Assembly: GCF_949628265.1 (NCBI RefSeq)
Contig: NC_088790.1
Coordinates: 5,646,545-5,710,544 of the forward strand
Reading direction: 5' to 3'
DNA: 64,000 nt
Origin: Cloeon dipterum
Lineage: Eukaryota > Arthropoda > Insecta > Ephemeroptera > Baetidae
In this document: in pieces, positions 47,823 to 60,400 of the stretch
How the letters are laid out: each line of letters opens with the position of its first letter
Numbering within the stretch: position 1 is the first letter of the stretch
Program-made: the position numbers and the translations under genes
Notes under the pieces: generated by a model
Told to the model about the DNA's origin: nothing
The model's input: the letters and a program-made list of their open reading frames with translations, nothing else
Database searches by the model: none

Positions 47823-48305
47823 GGGATGTGCAAAAATAATTTGGTTTTCATCATTTTTGCTGAGAATGGGTGGTTTCTATTTTATTCTAACTGCTATCAG
47901 TGAAATATCAGCTGGATGTTCAACTTAATATACGATTAATAATCGATTTCCTCGAGTTAACCGTTGGAATATGACTGATTTTTTATATTTTGCATTTTTT
48001 ATTTTGAAAAACTGGTTTAAACAGATTCTCCGTGAACAGCAAGCATTGGAACAGGGCGTAATACTCGCCTGGATTTTGTAGTATAGGAGTGTGTTTCCCC
48101 GGAAAATTATAAAATAATGCTTTTATAATAAGGGAATTTAACGTTTTTACAGAGTTTTTAAGCTCATGTCATAATTGAATTGTCAAATTAATTGTTTTGC
48201 AGGACACAAACCGAAAATAATTATTGTTCAAAATTTTTCGTGCTCATTTGATGGTCCGGACATTAGCGGTCACAGTAAAATTAATCAATAATCGGTTCAC
48301 ACATA
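47823..48305 (+). mobile_element. TIR element family A, copy 3
   Basis: Begins GGGATGTGCAAAAATAATTT, matching the left end of copy 2 and the reverse complement of the right end of copy 1. It contains GATTCTCCGTGAACAGCAAG (about 48024) and CTCATTTGATGGTCCGGACA (about 48244), both matching copy 2. The right end (GGTTCACACAT) is degenerate. No coding capacity. Confidence 0.62.
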
Positions 48306-51300
48306 ATTTTAAAAAATCTTAAATTTACGGCATTTATCTCAAAGACCGTAATGTATCACTTGTTTAATCTTCACTGTTGAAAGAAACGTACTCAGGAGAA
48401 TATAACACGATTGATGACAAAATTATCCAAAACGTTTATCAGCAGGCGCAGCTCGCGGAAGCACTAATTAGAAACACGACCTGCTCGGCTGCATTTAATT
48501 TTTATTACACACAACATCATTATACACATACACACAACTCGTTATCTTTTCGATCCACGTTTAATCTTTAATAAAACACTTCACGTACAATTTGTGTGCC
48601 GTTGTAGCAGCAGTAGCAGCAGCAGAAGGGCAAAAAGAATGGGAAAATGGAAAGGTTTATAACGCGCGCGTTTTGAGCGGCGGCCTGTATTGAAGCCGAT
48701 GATGTGCGCTGCGTGATCTTTTATCCTTGGTAATATCCCCCAATTACATCACGCGCACTCGGCATAATCAGTGACAAACAAGCACCAATAAATTCTACAT
48801 CGGCACTTTTTTGCTGCACGTTCATTATTGGCATATGTTTATGTTAAACCCTGAGAATTAAATAATTTCTAGATTATACTGTATCAACGTGTTTTAGCTT
48901 TTAATTACTATCATAAAGATTTCTTTCAGAGATTTAATATCACATTTAAATAAAATTCTTATGGCAGTTGACATGCAAGTGCATGATTTATAGACCGTCA
49001 ATTTTCTTGTAGTACATAACTCACATGCATACTGAAATCTTTTGCCGATCAGCAGCGTGGAATGGATGGATGTAGGTTGCTGACGTGCTCGGTTGCGGCT
49101 GCAGATTAGAAAAACACGCGTCCCGAAGGTGTTTAGCTCATCAAACAGACACACGAGTCCAAAAAAGGCGACCGCCTAGAGGAGCGAACGAACAAAATTA
49201 ATTGTCGATTTAAGCCGCGTCCGTGCAACAAAGCCATGAAAAGAGGCGAGCCGAAAGTGTCATGCTGCGTGCCAAGTTGAGACTCTTCTCATTTGCCGCA
49301 ATAACAATAAAAGAAGCAACGCGGAGAATGCCCGCTCGGCTAATCACACTTGGCGCAGCAACTGCCTACACGCGCAATAATTCTTAAACTCATTAATAGC
49401 TCTTCAAATATTTTGCTTGGCCCGTCTCACACCTCTGCGCCGAGCGGCTCATTTTTTTCTAATTTAATCAAGCGGCTCTGCAAACACAAAGGCGTAAAAT
49501 ATATGCGGTCCAATAAATACCGTCTGATAGCAGTTTAATTTCCTTTCAGATGAACGATTTATTTGCCCGCTTAAGTGCCGGCTGCTTTTAAAAATGGTAT
49601 AACTCATTCCTGATTAAATTTATATCACTCTTTCGCGCTGACCGGATTTATTTTGTCTGCGAGCTGCTGCGGTCAATAAATATCGGGGAGCCGCACAATT
49701 TATGGCCAGTCAACAGTGAGTTTTTTCCTATCCCCGGCGCAGTTTGGAAACAGCAGCAGCAGCCGGAGACATCTGTCTATATTAGGTTTTTTGTGTGTGC
49801 AGCGCGTTTCCTCCTAGGCCACAGCCAGATAGATATATTAATAGGATATTATAGATTATGGTCTGTTTATTGCCTCCTGCGTGTTTGTTGCGAGATGCAA
49901 TTGGCAGCAGCGGAAGTAAAGAACTTACTCCTCTTTATTTACTCCGGTCGCACTGATAGAGAAAATAATAATTGAGAACGATTTTATCTCTCTCCGAGTA
50001 GACTAATGTTTCGGCTGGATACCGTAAGTGGTTCCTTTGGAAAATTCATGGTGTCAGTTTTCCTAAATGAAGTGTTTGCACGGTCGATTGAACGTGTGTT
50101 TCGGAATGCGGACAAAAAGCTCCTGATGAATTTTTGCCTCGTAATAATAATCTTCTACGCATTGTTAACCTCAACAAACACGAGCAAAAAGCAGCACTCG
50201 ATCAAAGAGTTTTTCTCTCGATTTTGAATAATAGAGTTGCGCGCAGTCGACTTTTTGCTCCGTTAAGTAACAGCAGCTTATGTATGCGAGCTCTCGCTAC
50301 TCTGTTGTACAAGAAGTTAATAGAGGCCAAAGAGACTAAACAAACTCGAAACAGACATCCTTTTAAATTGCAAATCAGAATCCCTTAAACATTTTTTAAA
50401 TATCCGTGAAATATCCCCGTAGTTTAAAACTTATAAAAAAAAAACAAGTTTACTCTCCATTAGCTTTAAAATTGGGTAATATTACGTATTTAAATCGGTT
50501 AAAAGTTAGAAAGCGGCAAACTTAAAATTTTAATTTCTCGTTGAAACACACAATAAAGCTATTTATTGGTTTGCAATTTCTAGTTAAGTAAAAAAATATG
50601 TTATTTGACAGTTTGTACATCACTGCAATCACTTTTATTTAAAGTATAAGTAAACTAAATTGAAAGAAATATATTTGATTGACACATTCAAAAATGAAAT
50701 TTTAGTGCTACTTTACACGGTAAAATATGTTTCGTATATTTACCTTTTATGTCCACTTTTATGTTCATTCATTTACTCCAGAAAAGAATTAAAATTTTAA
50801 ATCTTTCAAGTACATTCTTTTTTTAATTGAAAATTCATGCCACTGAACAAATAAAATTCTTAGATTTACTTTACACTATTTGAAAACAAGCTCTGGCTGC
50901 ACTGACTCAGTCCGGTCAATCTCTATACACATATTTTGGCTTCGTCAGAAGAAAGATTAAAAATCTGTGCGCGAGAGACGGAGCGAAAATGAATGTGGCC
51001 CCATTGTCTTTTCCCAAAAACACACATTAATCACGAACAAAGAGCATCAAAGAGCAATTTTTAATCAGCAATCGATTACAAAAGGAGCAAGGGGTAAGAT
51101 AGGTATACATTATTAAACAGCTCGTTATTACTTTTGAGCGGCGCGCGGAAGAAAGAGCAGCCGCGGCACAAAGGAGGCGGGAGATCGGCCGTCATTATCT
51201 TGTTTAATAATATCCATATGTGGTGGCCGAGGCAATTAATCGCCATCAAAGAAAGAATAAAAAGAGCGTGACACGTCTCCTGACTGCGCGGGCCTCTCGT

Positions 51301-52187
51301 TTAACGACCCGAAGCGCAGGAGAAAACAAAATTCGCAGGCCACTCGCTTCTCCTTTGGGAGCCGAGAATAAACAAACTGCATTTTCTAATGTGTTGCGTT
51401 CCGATTCTGTCGGCTCGTTCCGAAGGAAGGAAAGGGTTAAGAAAGGGCTTAGCACGATGGCAGCCACGATATTGGCTCTTTTGCCAATCAACCGCTTGAC
51501 ACGCCGTCAAATTGCGTTCTATTAGTTTTATATCCGCGTCCATCAAGAGCTCTGCGAGCTATTATCGTCGGTGCCCGTGTCGTCATTTTCGGCCTCGCTT
51601 CTCAAATAATCGTGTTATTAATTTGAGCTCTTGATACGAAATATACGAGGGGCCGGCAGCACGCCGCGAACTTCTGAAAATCGATAATTATTATACGTTG
51701 CGTTCCGTCTAAAAATTAGGACCGAGAAATGCGTGACTCGGAGTATTTTGGATCAAGAGTTGTTCGTGTTTTCAGGCAAAGTTTGTGTTTAGCAATTTGT
51801 CAACAACTACTCCAAATTGAGCTCCAGAACAACAAACAATTTACATTCGATTAGTTGGTTAATGGCTTCATACTCTGCTTAACACAAGAATCCGCGAGGA
51901 TTGATGAGACATTCGCATGCTGTTTATAAACTTTTCCGGGTTGTCATGTCTTCCGAAAAGCAGTGGAGTTTATGCAACCGGCGCAACTTTCCAGACGGCA
52001 CGGTTGCATGGCGATGAAAGTTTCGACGAAAGGGGAGAGTTGCTTGCACAGTGAGTAATACACGCGTAATTGTTCTCCGCGTTTGCAGTCAAGACAAATT
52101 TACTTTTGTTCTCTTTCATTGCCCGGGGAGCGAGCATTCAAGTTTTCGGTGCCATCCCGCTGCGAGCGCCGCGCCAAGGGGCGGCTT

Positions 52188-52202
52188 GCGCTATAAAAGC
52201 GC
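52188..52202 (+). promoter_or_regulatory. TATA-like element in a GC-rich island
   Basis: TATAAAA is flanked symmetrically by GCGC (GCGCTATAAAAGCGC), inside a GC-rich patch. It could be a core promoter for an unannotated or noncoding transcript; no gene was recognised downstream. Confidence 0.25.
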
Positions 52203-53374
52203 CGAGAGTGGGCTGGACAAACAAAATTATGCACCTGCCAGGAGACACGCCTTATCTGGCTGCCGCCTCCACAGCGCCGGCGCTTCCCCGGTCGCCTTTC
52301 GCCTCGCAAGGATGAAAATTTTAAAGTCTGTTCATTCAAAACGCTAACAATAATGCGGGATATGAGATGAAAAATGTTAACATGCGGCTATTCAACGGAT
52401 TTTCAGACGGAGGAGCTTTCCAGGAGGTCAAGACTGTCGTGTGAATTCAGCAAAGAACATACTTTCAGCACTATTTTTTGGGGGGAGTAACTAGTTCCCA
52501 AAATTTGAAGAATAGAGTCTGATTGATGGAGATCTTTTGCAAATCACATCTGTAATTAATCCAGAATTTGGTCGACACTTCTGATTTGTTCAGCCAAGAG
52601 TGAACAGACGAGTGTAACTCGTATTTCTTGGTCAATTGAATTATATTCTTCTTGATTCTGCATGAAATTAAATGCGAAATGGAGTTTCTTGTCAAAAATA
52701 GCTTAAGGGCACTCGTGGATTATATAAAGGAAAAGAAAAATGATGCTGACACCTCTAACGAGGAAAATGAGATGGGTTTTTATCAACAAGGAAAATACCT
52801 AAAATTCTACAGTTTACCTTAAAAATGGATCCCAGGTATAGCATCATTAAAAAACACAAAAATACGCAGAAAGAATTATTGTAATCGTTGATTTGTCCTT
52901 TATTAAATTATATAGAACTGACGTCGTGGTATTTTTAATACTACGCATTTTTTAGAAGAAAGAAATATAAAATAAGACTCCATTTGAACCATATAAAACA
53001 CAGTAAATTCAAATTAATTATTTTTCCTTTTGGGTTTTCAAACGCAGATTCCTCCAAAACCAGACCAGTATTTAAAAAAATATGATTTTTAAATTTTTTG
53101 AGGATTGATAATTATAATTGTTGGTTGCAAGCAGTTTATCAACTTGTTTCTTTCATTAATAAGCTGTATAACGTGCAATAATCAAATTAGGAATGGTTAA
53201 ATTTCATAATTTGCTATTTTTAGACATTTGCAGCACATACCCACTTTCAAATATATCATCGCTGTCATAAAATCTAATCTCGTTTATTGAGGCGTACTTC
53301 TCCCTCAGTCAAATTACAATTACACAAACATTAATTTCATTCAAATATCGTGCGGAACAACCCCCTCAGGAGAG

Positions 53375-53399
53375 CACACACACACACACACACACACAC
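53375..53399. repeat. (CA)12 microsatellite
   Basis: Pure CA run of about 25 nt. Confidence 0.95.
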
Positions 53400-56300
53400 G
53401 GCCGGTCTCAATCCCTGTCTATGTGCAGTACAGAGGCGATCGCATGTGCGTTTGGAAGCTGAACTTTCGTCATGCGACACCGCACCGCCTGCCAAATTCA
53501 ATGCCCCCCTTGCCCTGAGCATCGGCACACACATATACGTTTGTGAAAAGATGCGGCGGCGGCGGTAAAAAGCAGAGGACGCGTTTTGTAATAAATTGGC
53601 GGTCGACAAAAGAGTGGCAAGCCCGAATAACAGACGCGCGGATGATTCTCGTTCAATGTGTATCTGCACGGCTAATTATGAAATGTGTAAACGCCATGCC
53701 ACACACAGAAAACGGAATCGGAGAGATGGGTGCACGCCGCTATCTCCCCTTTGTGCGCGACGCGAGCGTGACGACGAATTTTCCACCCGACAAAGGGCCG
53801 AGAAAATGTGTTTTACATCTGGTAAGAAAGAACATCAGTTGTAAATATTTATGGATGCGCCCGATAATTCATCTTGCTCGCCTCGCCGCGAATGCAAAAT
53901 GCGTTTTGTGCGCCGCGCATGCAGACTTGCTTTTAAATTGCTGTCACGCCGCGCTAGAATGGGAGCGCCAACCCCAGCCGCAGATTTATGGCGTAAATAT
54001 TTAGTAAGCTCAAATAAATTGTTTGACTAATTCCTCGGCGCCCGGAACTGAGCGTGCGGTGGAACCAATTCTCTGCCTTTGCAATGGCGACAACCCCATT
54101 TTGGATTTGGGGAAGCTGCTTTGCTTACGTTTTGCATTGCCTCATTCTGCTTTGTTTGCTGTAGGCCTTTTTTGCTCCAATGCACCTCGACAAGGCATTA
54201 GTAATCACTTTTTTGGCCTAAATAATCATCAAACCTGTGTAAATAAAGAGTGGCATAATGCAAATGACCTTTTCCAAGCAAGCTATCAGAATTTGAATAG
54301 AGATGTCAACGAGATAACTGAGTTTTAATTGCTACGATTGCTAAACATCCAAGATGAGATCTTTTGCTTTTATGTAAAACTTTAAACATTGTTCCAAGAT
54401 TAATATGGTTCGAAATAATTAAATGGAGGAGTTTGGCCGACAGTTTATTAGCGAAATGAAATATTTTAGTTTACAATAAACGTCACTAATTTTTACGAGA
54501 ACGTCATCAAAAGATCAAAACAAAAATATAATACATTGAAAATAATTTTTTATAATTTAAAAACTACCTAGGTCTCAGTCTTGGACTTAAACCATCTCAA
54601 GGGAATTTACTGTTTTGAATGCAATCTTTAAAGTGCGTGTAGATAAAATGTACTTTGAACAGGCCCCTAGGTATTTCCAGAACTTAATATGAATATTAAC
54701 AGCGTACCACTGAGGTATAATTAGAATAAAGAACTTATAAGGGCTTTTGAAAAGAAGTATTTTGTATTTTTATCGGATCGGTTAGCATAATAATTCTAAT
54801 TTTGGTTCAATTTATGTAACTTCTATGATCTTTTTCCAGAAACTACAACAATAAAGATAGAATAATACACAAAATATCAACGGTGTGCAACACACTAACA
54901 AAAACTATTAGATCCGAGATGCAGTTTAAACTCCCTTAATTTATTCTGAGTGTAGACTTTCTTGAAAAATCCTAATGAGATCCTTTTTCGTGATGAAATT
55001 AAATCCGGACATTTCCCTCGAAACGAAATGTTGTCTTATTTGCTTTACAACAAGTTTTGGCTTCTGCCTGAAGCCCGCATATTTCATAAACTGTTAAGAA
55101 AATGAATGAATGTTTTGTCCTTCGTGATGTCTTTTTCAACGATTTTTTTAATTCCCTGCAGCTCATATTGTTGGAATTAATTGCTTAACGGGCTGGGAGG
55201 CGCACCGGCGCCGACTCGCTACTTGCTGCTTTGCACCTTTCCAGCATGCGTGATTTGGCTTCACGGGACAAATGTCTAGCGTTTCAATGCAGTCCTCGGT
55301 GCGGAGGCAAGTGGCCCTTCGGTGGGCTGGGTCCCTGTTCGGCCTGGTGCGCCAATGTTATCCATTCGCGGTGTTATTGGGACCCGGGTTTCAGCATTCG
55401 TGCTAGTGCAGTGCGCGCCCTTCCCGGTCCTCGGACAGGGATAAAAAGAGCAAAAAATAGCTCAATGAACATTCTATAATAATTTCAAGGCCTATAAGAT
55501 AATACATAATGTCATTTTGCGCCATTTTATATCGTATAAATAATATAAATTACAATTCACTTGGATTCAGCAGGCACGCATACTCTGAATTTAATAGGAT
55601 AAGCCGATTGGTTCTCCAACAGTTATTATTAATTAGGAGATATTTCTTAGTTGCTAATTATAAGAAGCAATTTTATATCATCTCTTTAGCACAGAGAGGA
55701 ACACGCAATTCGGCAAGGTTGTCTTGTGAATTCGGTGTAAAATATTCAGCTGGATATTGCAGTCCAGCGTTAATCCGATCCCTTCTGGCTGATTGCTGAT
55801 AAATACGCGAGAGAAAGAGAGCTGGGCGCTGCCGAATGCGAGAGCGGCGTTTCAAAGTGCGAAAGTAGGCGTTGAAAAAGTGCGCGGCTGGCGTTCTCAT
55901 ATAATAATTTTCAATTAAAGCAATATTTAGGCTGGCTACACACGCGCGCGGCAGGGCAGAGGCTGTATTTTGATTGCGATGACAGGCGTAAAAAGCCGCA
56001 CGCATGTATACGGAATGAATAATAATATATATCTGGTCGTCGGCGGCGGAACACAATGCGCGCGGCCGCATTTCCAAAACTTTTCGGCCTTTCACGTCCG
56101 CGCGCTGCCTGAATTAAACGCATATTTCGGCAGTGCGGCGGCGGTGGCGGCGGCTTTTTTAATGGCTTTTCATTATAGTATTGAAATGAGCGTGCGGGTA
56201 CAAAGGCCCGGCTTTTCGAGGGCATGTGCGAGAAAAATAATTTACATGGCCTCTGATAGTATTAATCACTGATGGCGTGGCTGCGGCGGGCGCGAGCACG

Positions 56301-57279
56301 GTAGCCAAAGAGCATCGCGCTTTTCAACAATGGCGCGCTGGTTATTTGAGGAAAAGCTTTTACGAGGGGCGGCTCGCTCCTCTGAAAACGCGCAAAAATT
56401 GCAACGCCCTGGCTTTTGTACTCTCTCGGTTTTGTTTGGATGGATATGTGGTGAAACCCGCGAAAGCTGCATTCCAACAGCTTATGCCGCAAATGATAAT
56501 ATGCCATAAAAAGAGCTAATTTGCATTGGAGAATACACAAACGTGTTTTAATGACCAGTCCGTTGCTGGTTTTAAAAGGGTCAGCGATATTGAAACTATA
56601 ATAGCTTTCTGGTACATTTTATTAAATGTTTTTTTTGCGGGCAAACAAAGCTGTCACAAAATTTGGGTTAAAGTATTTGATTTAATTCTGTCCCAATCGA
56701 TTAAAATTAATTATAATATGTTCCATTTTTACACTGAAAAAAATTTTATGTTCTATTACAAAACGCGGTTGTGTTTTTTGGGCGCCTGACGAGCTTAAAC
56801 ACAATCTTGTTGTGTTTTTTATTTGTGATAAATTTTACACAACGAATAGGAGCGGTTTTTGAATTCTCCCGCCCTGCTCGACTACTTTTTCTTCACCACC
56901 GCATCAAAGCGTCCAGCGTTTCCGCCCCCACAGTCCACATCATGGCATCATCCCCATGTGCTTCGTAATATTTACGTCCTTAAATGCTCGTTTATCAATC
57001 GCATCATTGTCTCATAAGGCGAAATAATGTTTCATTGACTGTTAATAGTGCAGTGGTTAGTGAAAATTCCGAATGATCTATTTAGTTTTCTTCTTTAAGG
57101 TCACTTAATGCGCGGTATGCTTGCTGTTAGATGGAAACCCTCTTCTCGGCGCGAAGAAAGGATATTGTTTTGGGAATTGAGGTAGTAATATATAAATAGA
57201 GTGGACAATTTGAAATTTTATTTTATTTCACAAAGGAAATATGGTTGATGAGCTATGAGTGATTTTTTCAGTACCACTA

Positions 57280-57285
57280 TTTATT
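57280..57285 (-). promoter_or_regulatory. Poly(A) signal of the coiled-coil gene
   Basis: TTTATT on the plus strand (AATAAA on minus), about 48 nt beyond the stop codon at 57333, in an A/T-rich context. Confidence 0.65.
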
Positions 57286-57332
57286 AAAAAGCTTCCTTCT
57301 TCTTCTTTACCTGATGTGATGCTGAAGCTTGC

Positions 57333-60150
57333 TCAGGCTGGTTGTCCGAGCCCTTTTACAGAAAAAATCCGTTATATAAACTGTTTGATTGATATATATT
57401 TATTCCTATTTACCTTGCAACTCTGAAAACTCTTCAAAATCTTTATTGGTCAGTCTGTTCTTCAGTTTAGGTTCCAACTCACGGAATAACGAGCAAATTC
57501 TATTGAGAGCTGCGGCAAGTTTCTAAAATAAAAAATCATTAAATTTGTACTTGCGTCTGTTTAATTGTAACTCACCATAGCAAACAAGTTAATGTTCTCA
57601 TCAACTTCTTCAAATCCTTTACGAGGCTAGAACGTTAAATGCTTTATTATTTGGATTAGAGAGTGTAAAACTAACGCTTACTTTTATTTCTAGGTTCTCT
57701 AGAAATTTATGGGCAGCCGATTCGAGATATTTTCTTTTATTCCTGTCTTGCTTTTGAAGGGCAGTCATGGTTGTTTTCAAGACAGCAGCTTGCGCCTATA
57801 AATATTTATAAGAACCAAAGCGATTTTAGATGGAATTATTTACCCTTCTGACTGCCGTAATGGTTTTCACGTTTGCTTCAAACCGCCTGTATTTTTCATC
57901 TTTAAAGTTGAGGCCCTAAAATAAACATAAGTTAGGAATAATACTTTTAAATGTATTTTATTTTTCTCACGGCATGCTTCCTGATGGCAGAGTTGATTGC
58001 TGTTAAAATTCCGAAGTGTCCTATCTGCTCCTTATATGTTTGAGCCTCGATTCTCTTTTTTAATTTTTTCGGGATGTTTTCCTTAGTGTTTTCGTCTGCG
58101 GCTTTACTATTCGCCTCTGGCACATCTTTTTGTGTCGGCTATAAAGAGAGATGACATCAATGAAATATAAAGCGCAAATAAGTGGTATACTCACATTTTT
58201 GTCTGTCACACTAGGCTGAATCAGAAGAGATCCCATATCAACGTTGTCGTGAGCCTGTTAAAAATATTTTTAGCCAGTGAATAATTTTATATAAACTGAA
58301 CTTACCCGTGACGTTGATGGCACCGCAAGGTTTCCAGTAGAATCCTCAGTTAGCTTTGCCCTCTAAACATTTTTTATTAAATCATATTCAGAATTTACTG
58401 TTAAATATACTATCTTATTATGTATCGGATGGCTCAATGATAAAATCGACACCGGCCTCTGCAATTTTAAAATTAGTATATGTTTAAAGTGTATGCAAAA
58501 GGCATTATCTACCTTTTTTGGTTTAGTCGCCGTGTTGAGCTCTTTTGTCAGGGCTTCCAGCTGATTTTTCATACGTTTTTTAACTTCTTTTTGCTCGGCG
58601 ATTGCAAGATCCTTTAACTTCTTATATTGATCATCATTTTCATTTAACGATTGGTTCAGATCATCAACATACTGCAATAGAATACAATTAGTTTCACATG
58701 GATTTTTTTGAAAAATACTTACAGATTTATTTTCTTTCATTTCTGTGAGTTTTTCTTTTTTACTCTTGATTTCATCTTGATACTGCTTTACCCTCTGTTG
58801 ACAACCCGGGTCGTTGAATTTTTTGTAGCTTGATATTATATTCCTATTGTCTTCTATATTCTTATCAATATTTTTCTCCTCCGCCAGTAATTGTTTAAGC
58901 ACATCTTCAGCGTCGTCACTCTGTTTTTTTCTCTCCTCTTGCTCCTTCAACTGCTCTTGCTCCTTCAACTGCTCTTGCTCCTTCTTCAATTTTTCTGCAA
59001 CAGTCGAACATGCAGCCTTTATCTTCACGATTTGATGATGGCGGGTGATAGTCGCATCTTGGTCTTTTCGTTTTTTATCGATTTCGTTAAGATGATATTT
59101 GGCCTCAACATCATGTGTATGCATTTGGGCGTGCAGGTCTCGTATACGGTCTTTTATACTGCGTGGTATTTCAGCTTGGAGTTTTGGATCTTGGTTGGCT
59201 TCGTTTTGAATTATTTCTTGTAAAGGTACTCGCATTGTACCAACGGATTCTTCTTCATTTAAACTCCTGCCTGCATATTCGTCTTGCATATTGACGGAAG
59301 AATTGTGTTGTGGCGTTTCTTGAAGGAGTGGCACCCCGTCTAGATCCATCGGCTGCACGTTCTCCGTAGGTAGTGCCTCTTCAGTGTAGGGAACTGAGAC
59401 ACTGCCACAATTTACACCCACCTCAGCTAACACCGATGACCCGATGACGGAAGAATTGTGTTGTGGCGATTCTTGAAGGAGTGGCACCCCGCCTAGATCC
59501 ATCGGCTGCACGTTCTCCGTAGGTAGTGCCTCTTCAGGGTAGGGAACTGAGGCACTGCCACAATTTACACCCACATCAGCAAACAACTCTGACGTGATCC
59601 GAGCTAACTCAGAAACCTCATCGACTGAATAAACGTTGTGGGCATCATAATCCAAATTATTTGACTCCTGCAACAAAGTTTTTTAGTTATTCAAGACGTT
59701 TTTTGTTACTCAGAAATAAAGTTTACATGACAGGTGTTAAGAATAAAGTTTAATCTTAAATTTTTTTATATTAAATGAAAGGTTGCAATACCAAACAGAA
59801 AAATAGTTTAGGTGTGTAGATTTTTATCTTGATCATTAAATATTTTAACTACTCTTGAGTTTGTAACATAGATTCACAGTTATATAATATAATAGGTCTT
59901 ATATAGTACTCACAATTTACTGCACATCATCAAAGTTGGAGTTTTCGGCTTGTGACAAACCTTGGAGAGCTTCTTCTGGGATGTTTTCAAGGGTTGCATA
60001 TCCAACGCAATAAAAATCAATTACTGGTGGAAGACTCTCAGTAGGGATTGACTTAACAGCAAGCTGAGTCTCTGTTAAGGGCTGCACACCGCCACGATCA
60101 GACATCGTATCGGGACGAAGTAAAGGCTTGCCGTTGTGAAACGTCTTCAT
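57333..60150 (-). CDS. Unrecognised coiled-coil protein with tandem 51-residue repeats
   Basis: Minus-strand exons: 60150-59926 (or 59914), 59667-58723, 58671-58513, 58458-58411, 58362-58306, 58254-58195, 58138-57971, 57915-57844, 57795-57682, 57626-57576, 57522-57414, 57352-57333. Exons 2-11 join in phase 0 at every border through exon 11's start, and the stop lies 48 nt before AATAAA; about 675 residues. The product is acidic and Ser/Glu/Pro-rich at first, with two near-identical 51-residue units (NCGSxSVPYxEEALPTEN, then QPMDLxGVPLLQExPQHNSS). A long Glu/Lys/Gln coiled coil follows (KEQEQLKEQEQLKEQEERKK) and more short charged helical exons. No enzyme motif, signal peptide or membrane segment. 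The first exon is uncertain: with the best donor (GTGAGT at 59913) an in-frame TAA at 59919-59917 blocks the joined frame, while a weaker donor (GTGCAG at 59925) removes it. I do not recognise the family. Confidence 0.72.
59293..59598 (-). repeat. Two-copy 153-bp in-frame tandem repeat inside the coiled-coil gene
   Basis: GACGGAAGAATTGTGTTGTG occurs at 59293 and again at 59446, a period of 153 bp (51 codons). The two units differ at only a handful of bases, so the duplication is recent and preserves the frame. Confidence 0.9.
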
Positions 60151-60207
60151 CTTTCTCTGACTATCCAGCAGATATTTGAGCCGAGGTAATATATGTTTTA
60201 TTTCACC

Positions 60208-60400
60208 TTTGAAAGACTGCCTACTGTTTCTTTCATTCTAATATTCTTGTGAAATTTGTTCAGCATACAATGTGATATATCGATTCACCCTGACCTGCCC
60301 TTTGAAAGACCACCTACTGTTTCTTTCATTTTAAGCTTCTTGTGAAATTCGTTCAACATACAATAGTAATTGTGATATGTCAATACACCCTGATCTTCCC
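60208..60400. repeat. Two-copy 93-bp tandem duplication upstream of the coiled-coil gene
   Basis: TTTGAAAGAC at 60208 and 60301 start two similar units sharing CTACTGTTTCTTTCATT, CTTGTGAAATT and CAACATACAAT-like blocks. They lie just upstream of the first exon candidate. Confidence 0.8.

Larger units (their letters stand above)
48306..57279. other. Gene-free DNA, 3' side of the desert
   Basis: About 9 kb with no convincing exon or RNA gene. CAG-type triplets lie at 48608-48625 and 49751-49764. GC-richer blocks occur at about 48650-49960, 51000-51700, 51940-52320, 53340-54060, 55200-55440 and 55800-56480. A short hairpin (AAACACA/TTGTGTTT arms) lies at about 56797-56819. The block at 51940-52320 includes a TATA-like site (separate entry). 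Confidence 0.4.

Noticed and set aside
53543-54004. 153-codon plus-strand frame
   Set aside because: No recognisable domain or splice context, and composition drifts from GC-rich to AT-rich along it; more likely chance in a GC-richer block.
54001-54328. 101-codon plus-strand frame with several Cys
   Set aside because: No domain pattern, no splice partners, no similarity to anything recognised.
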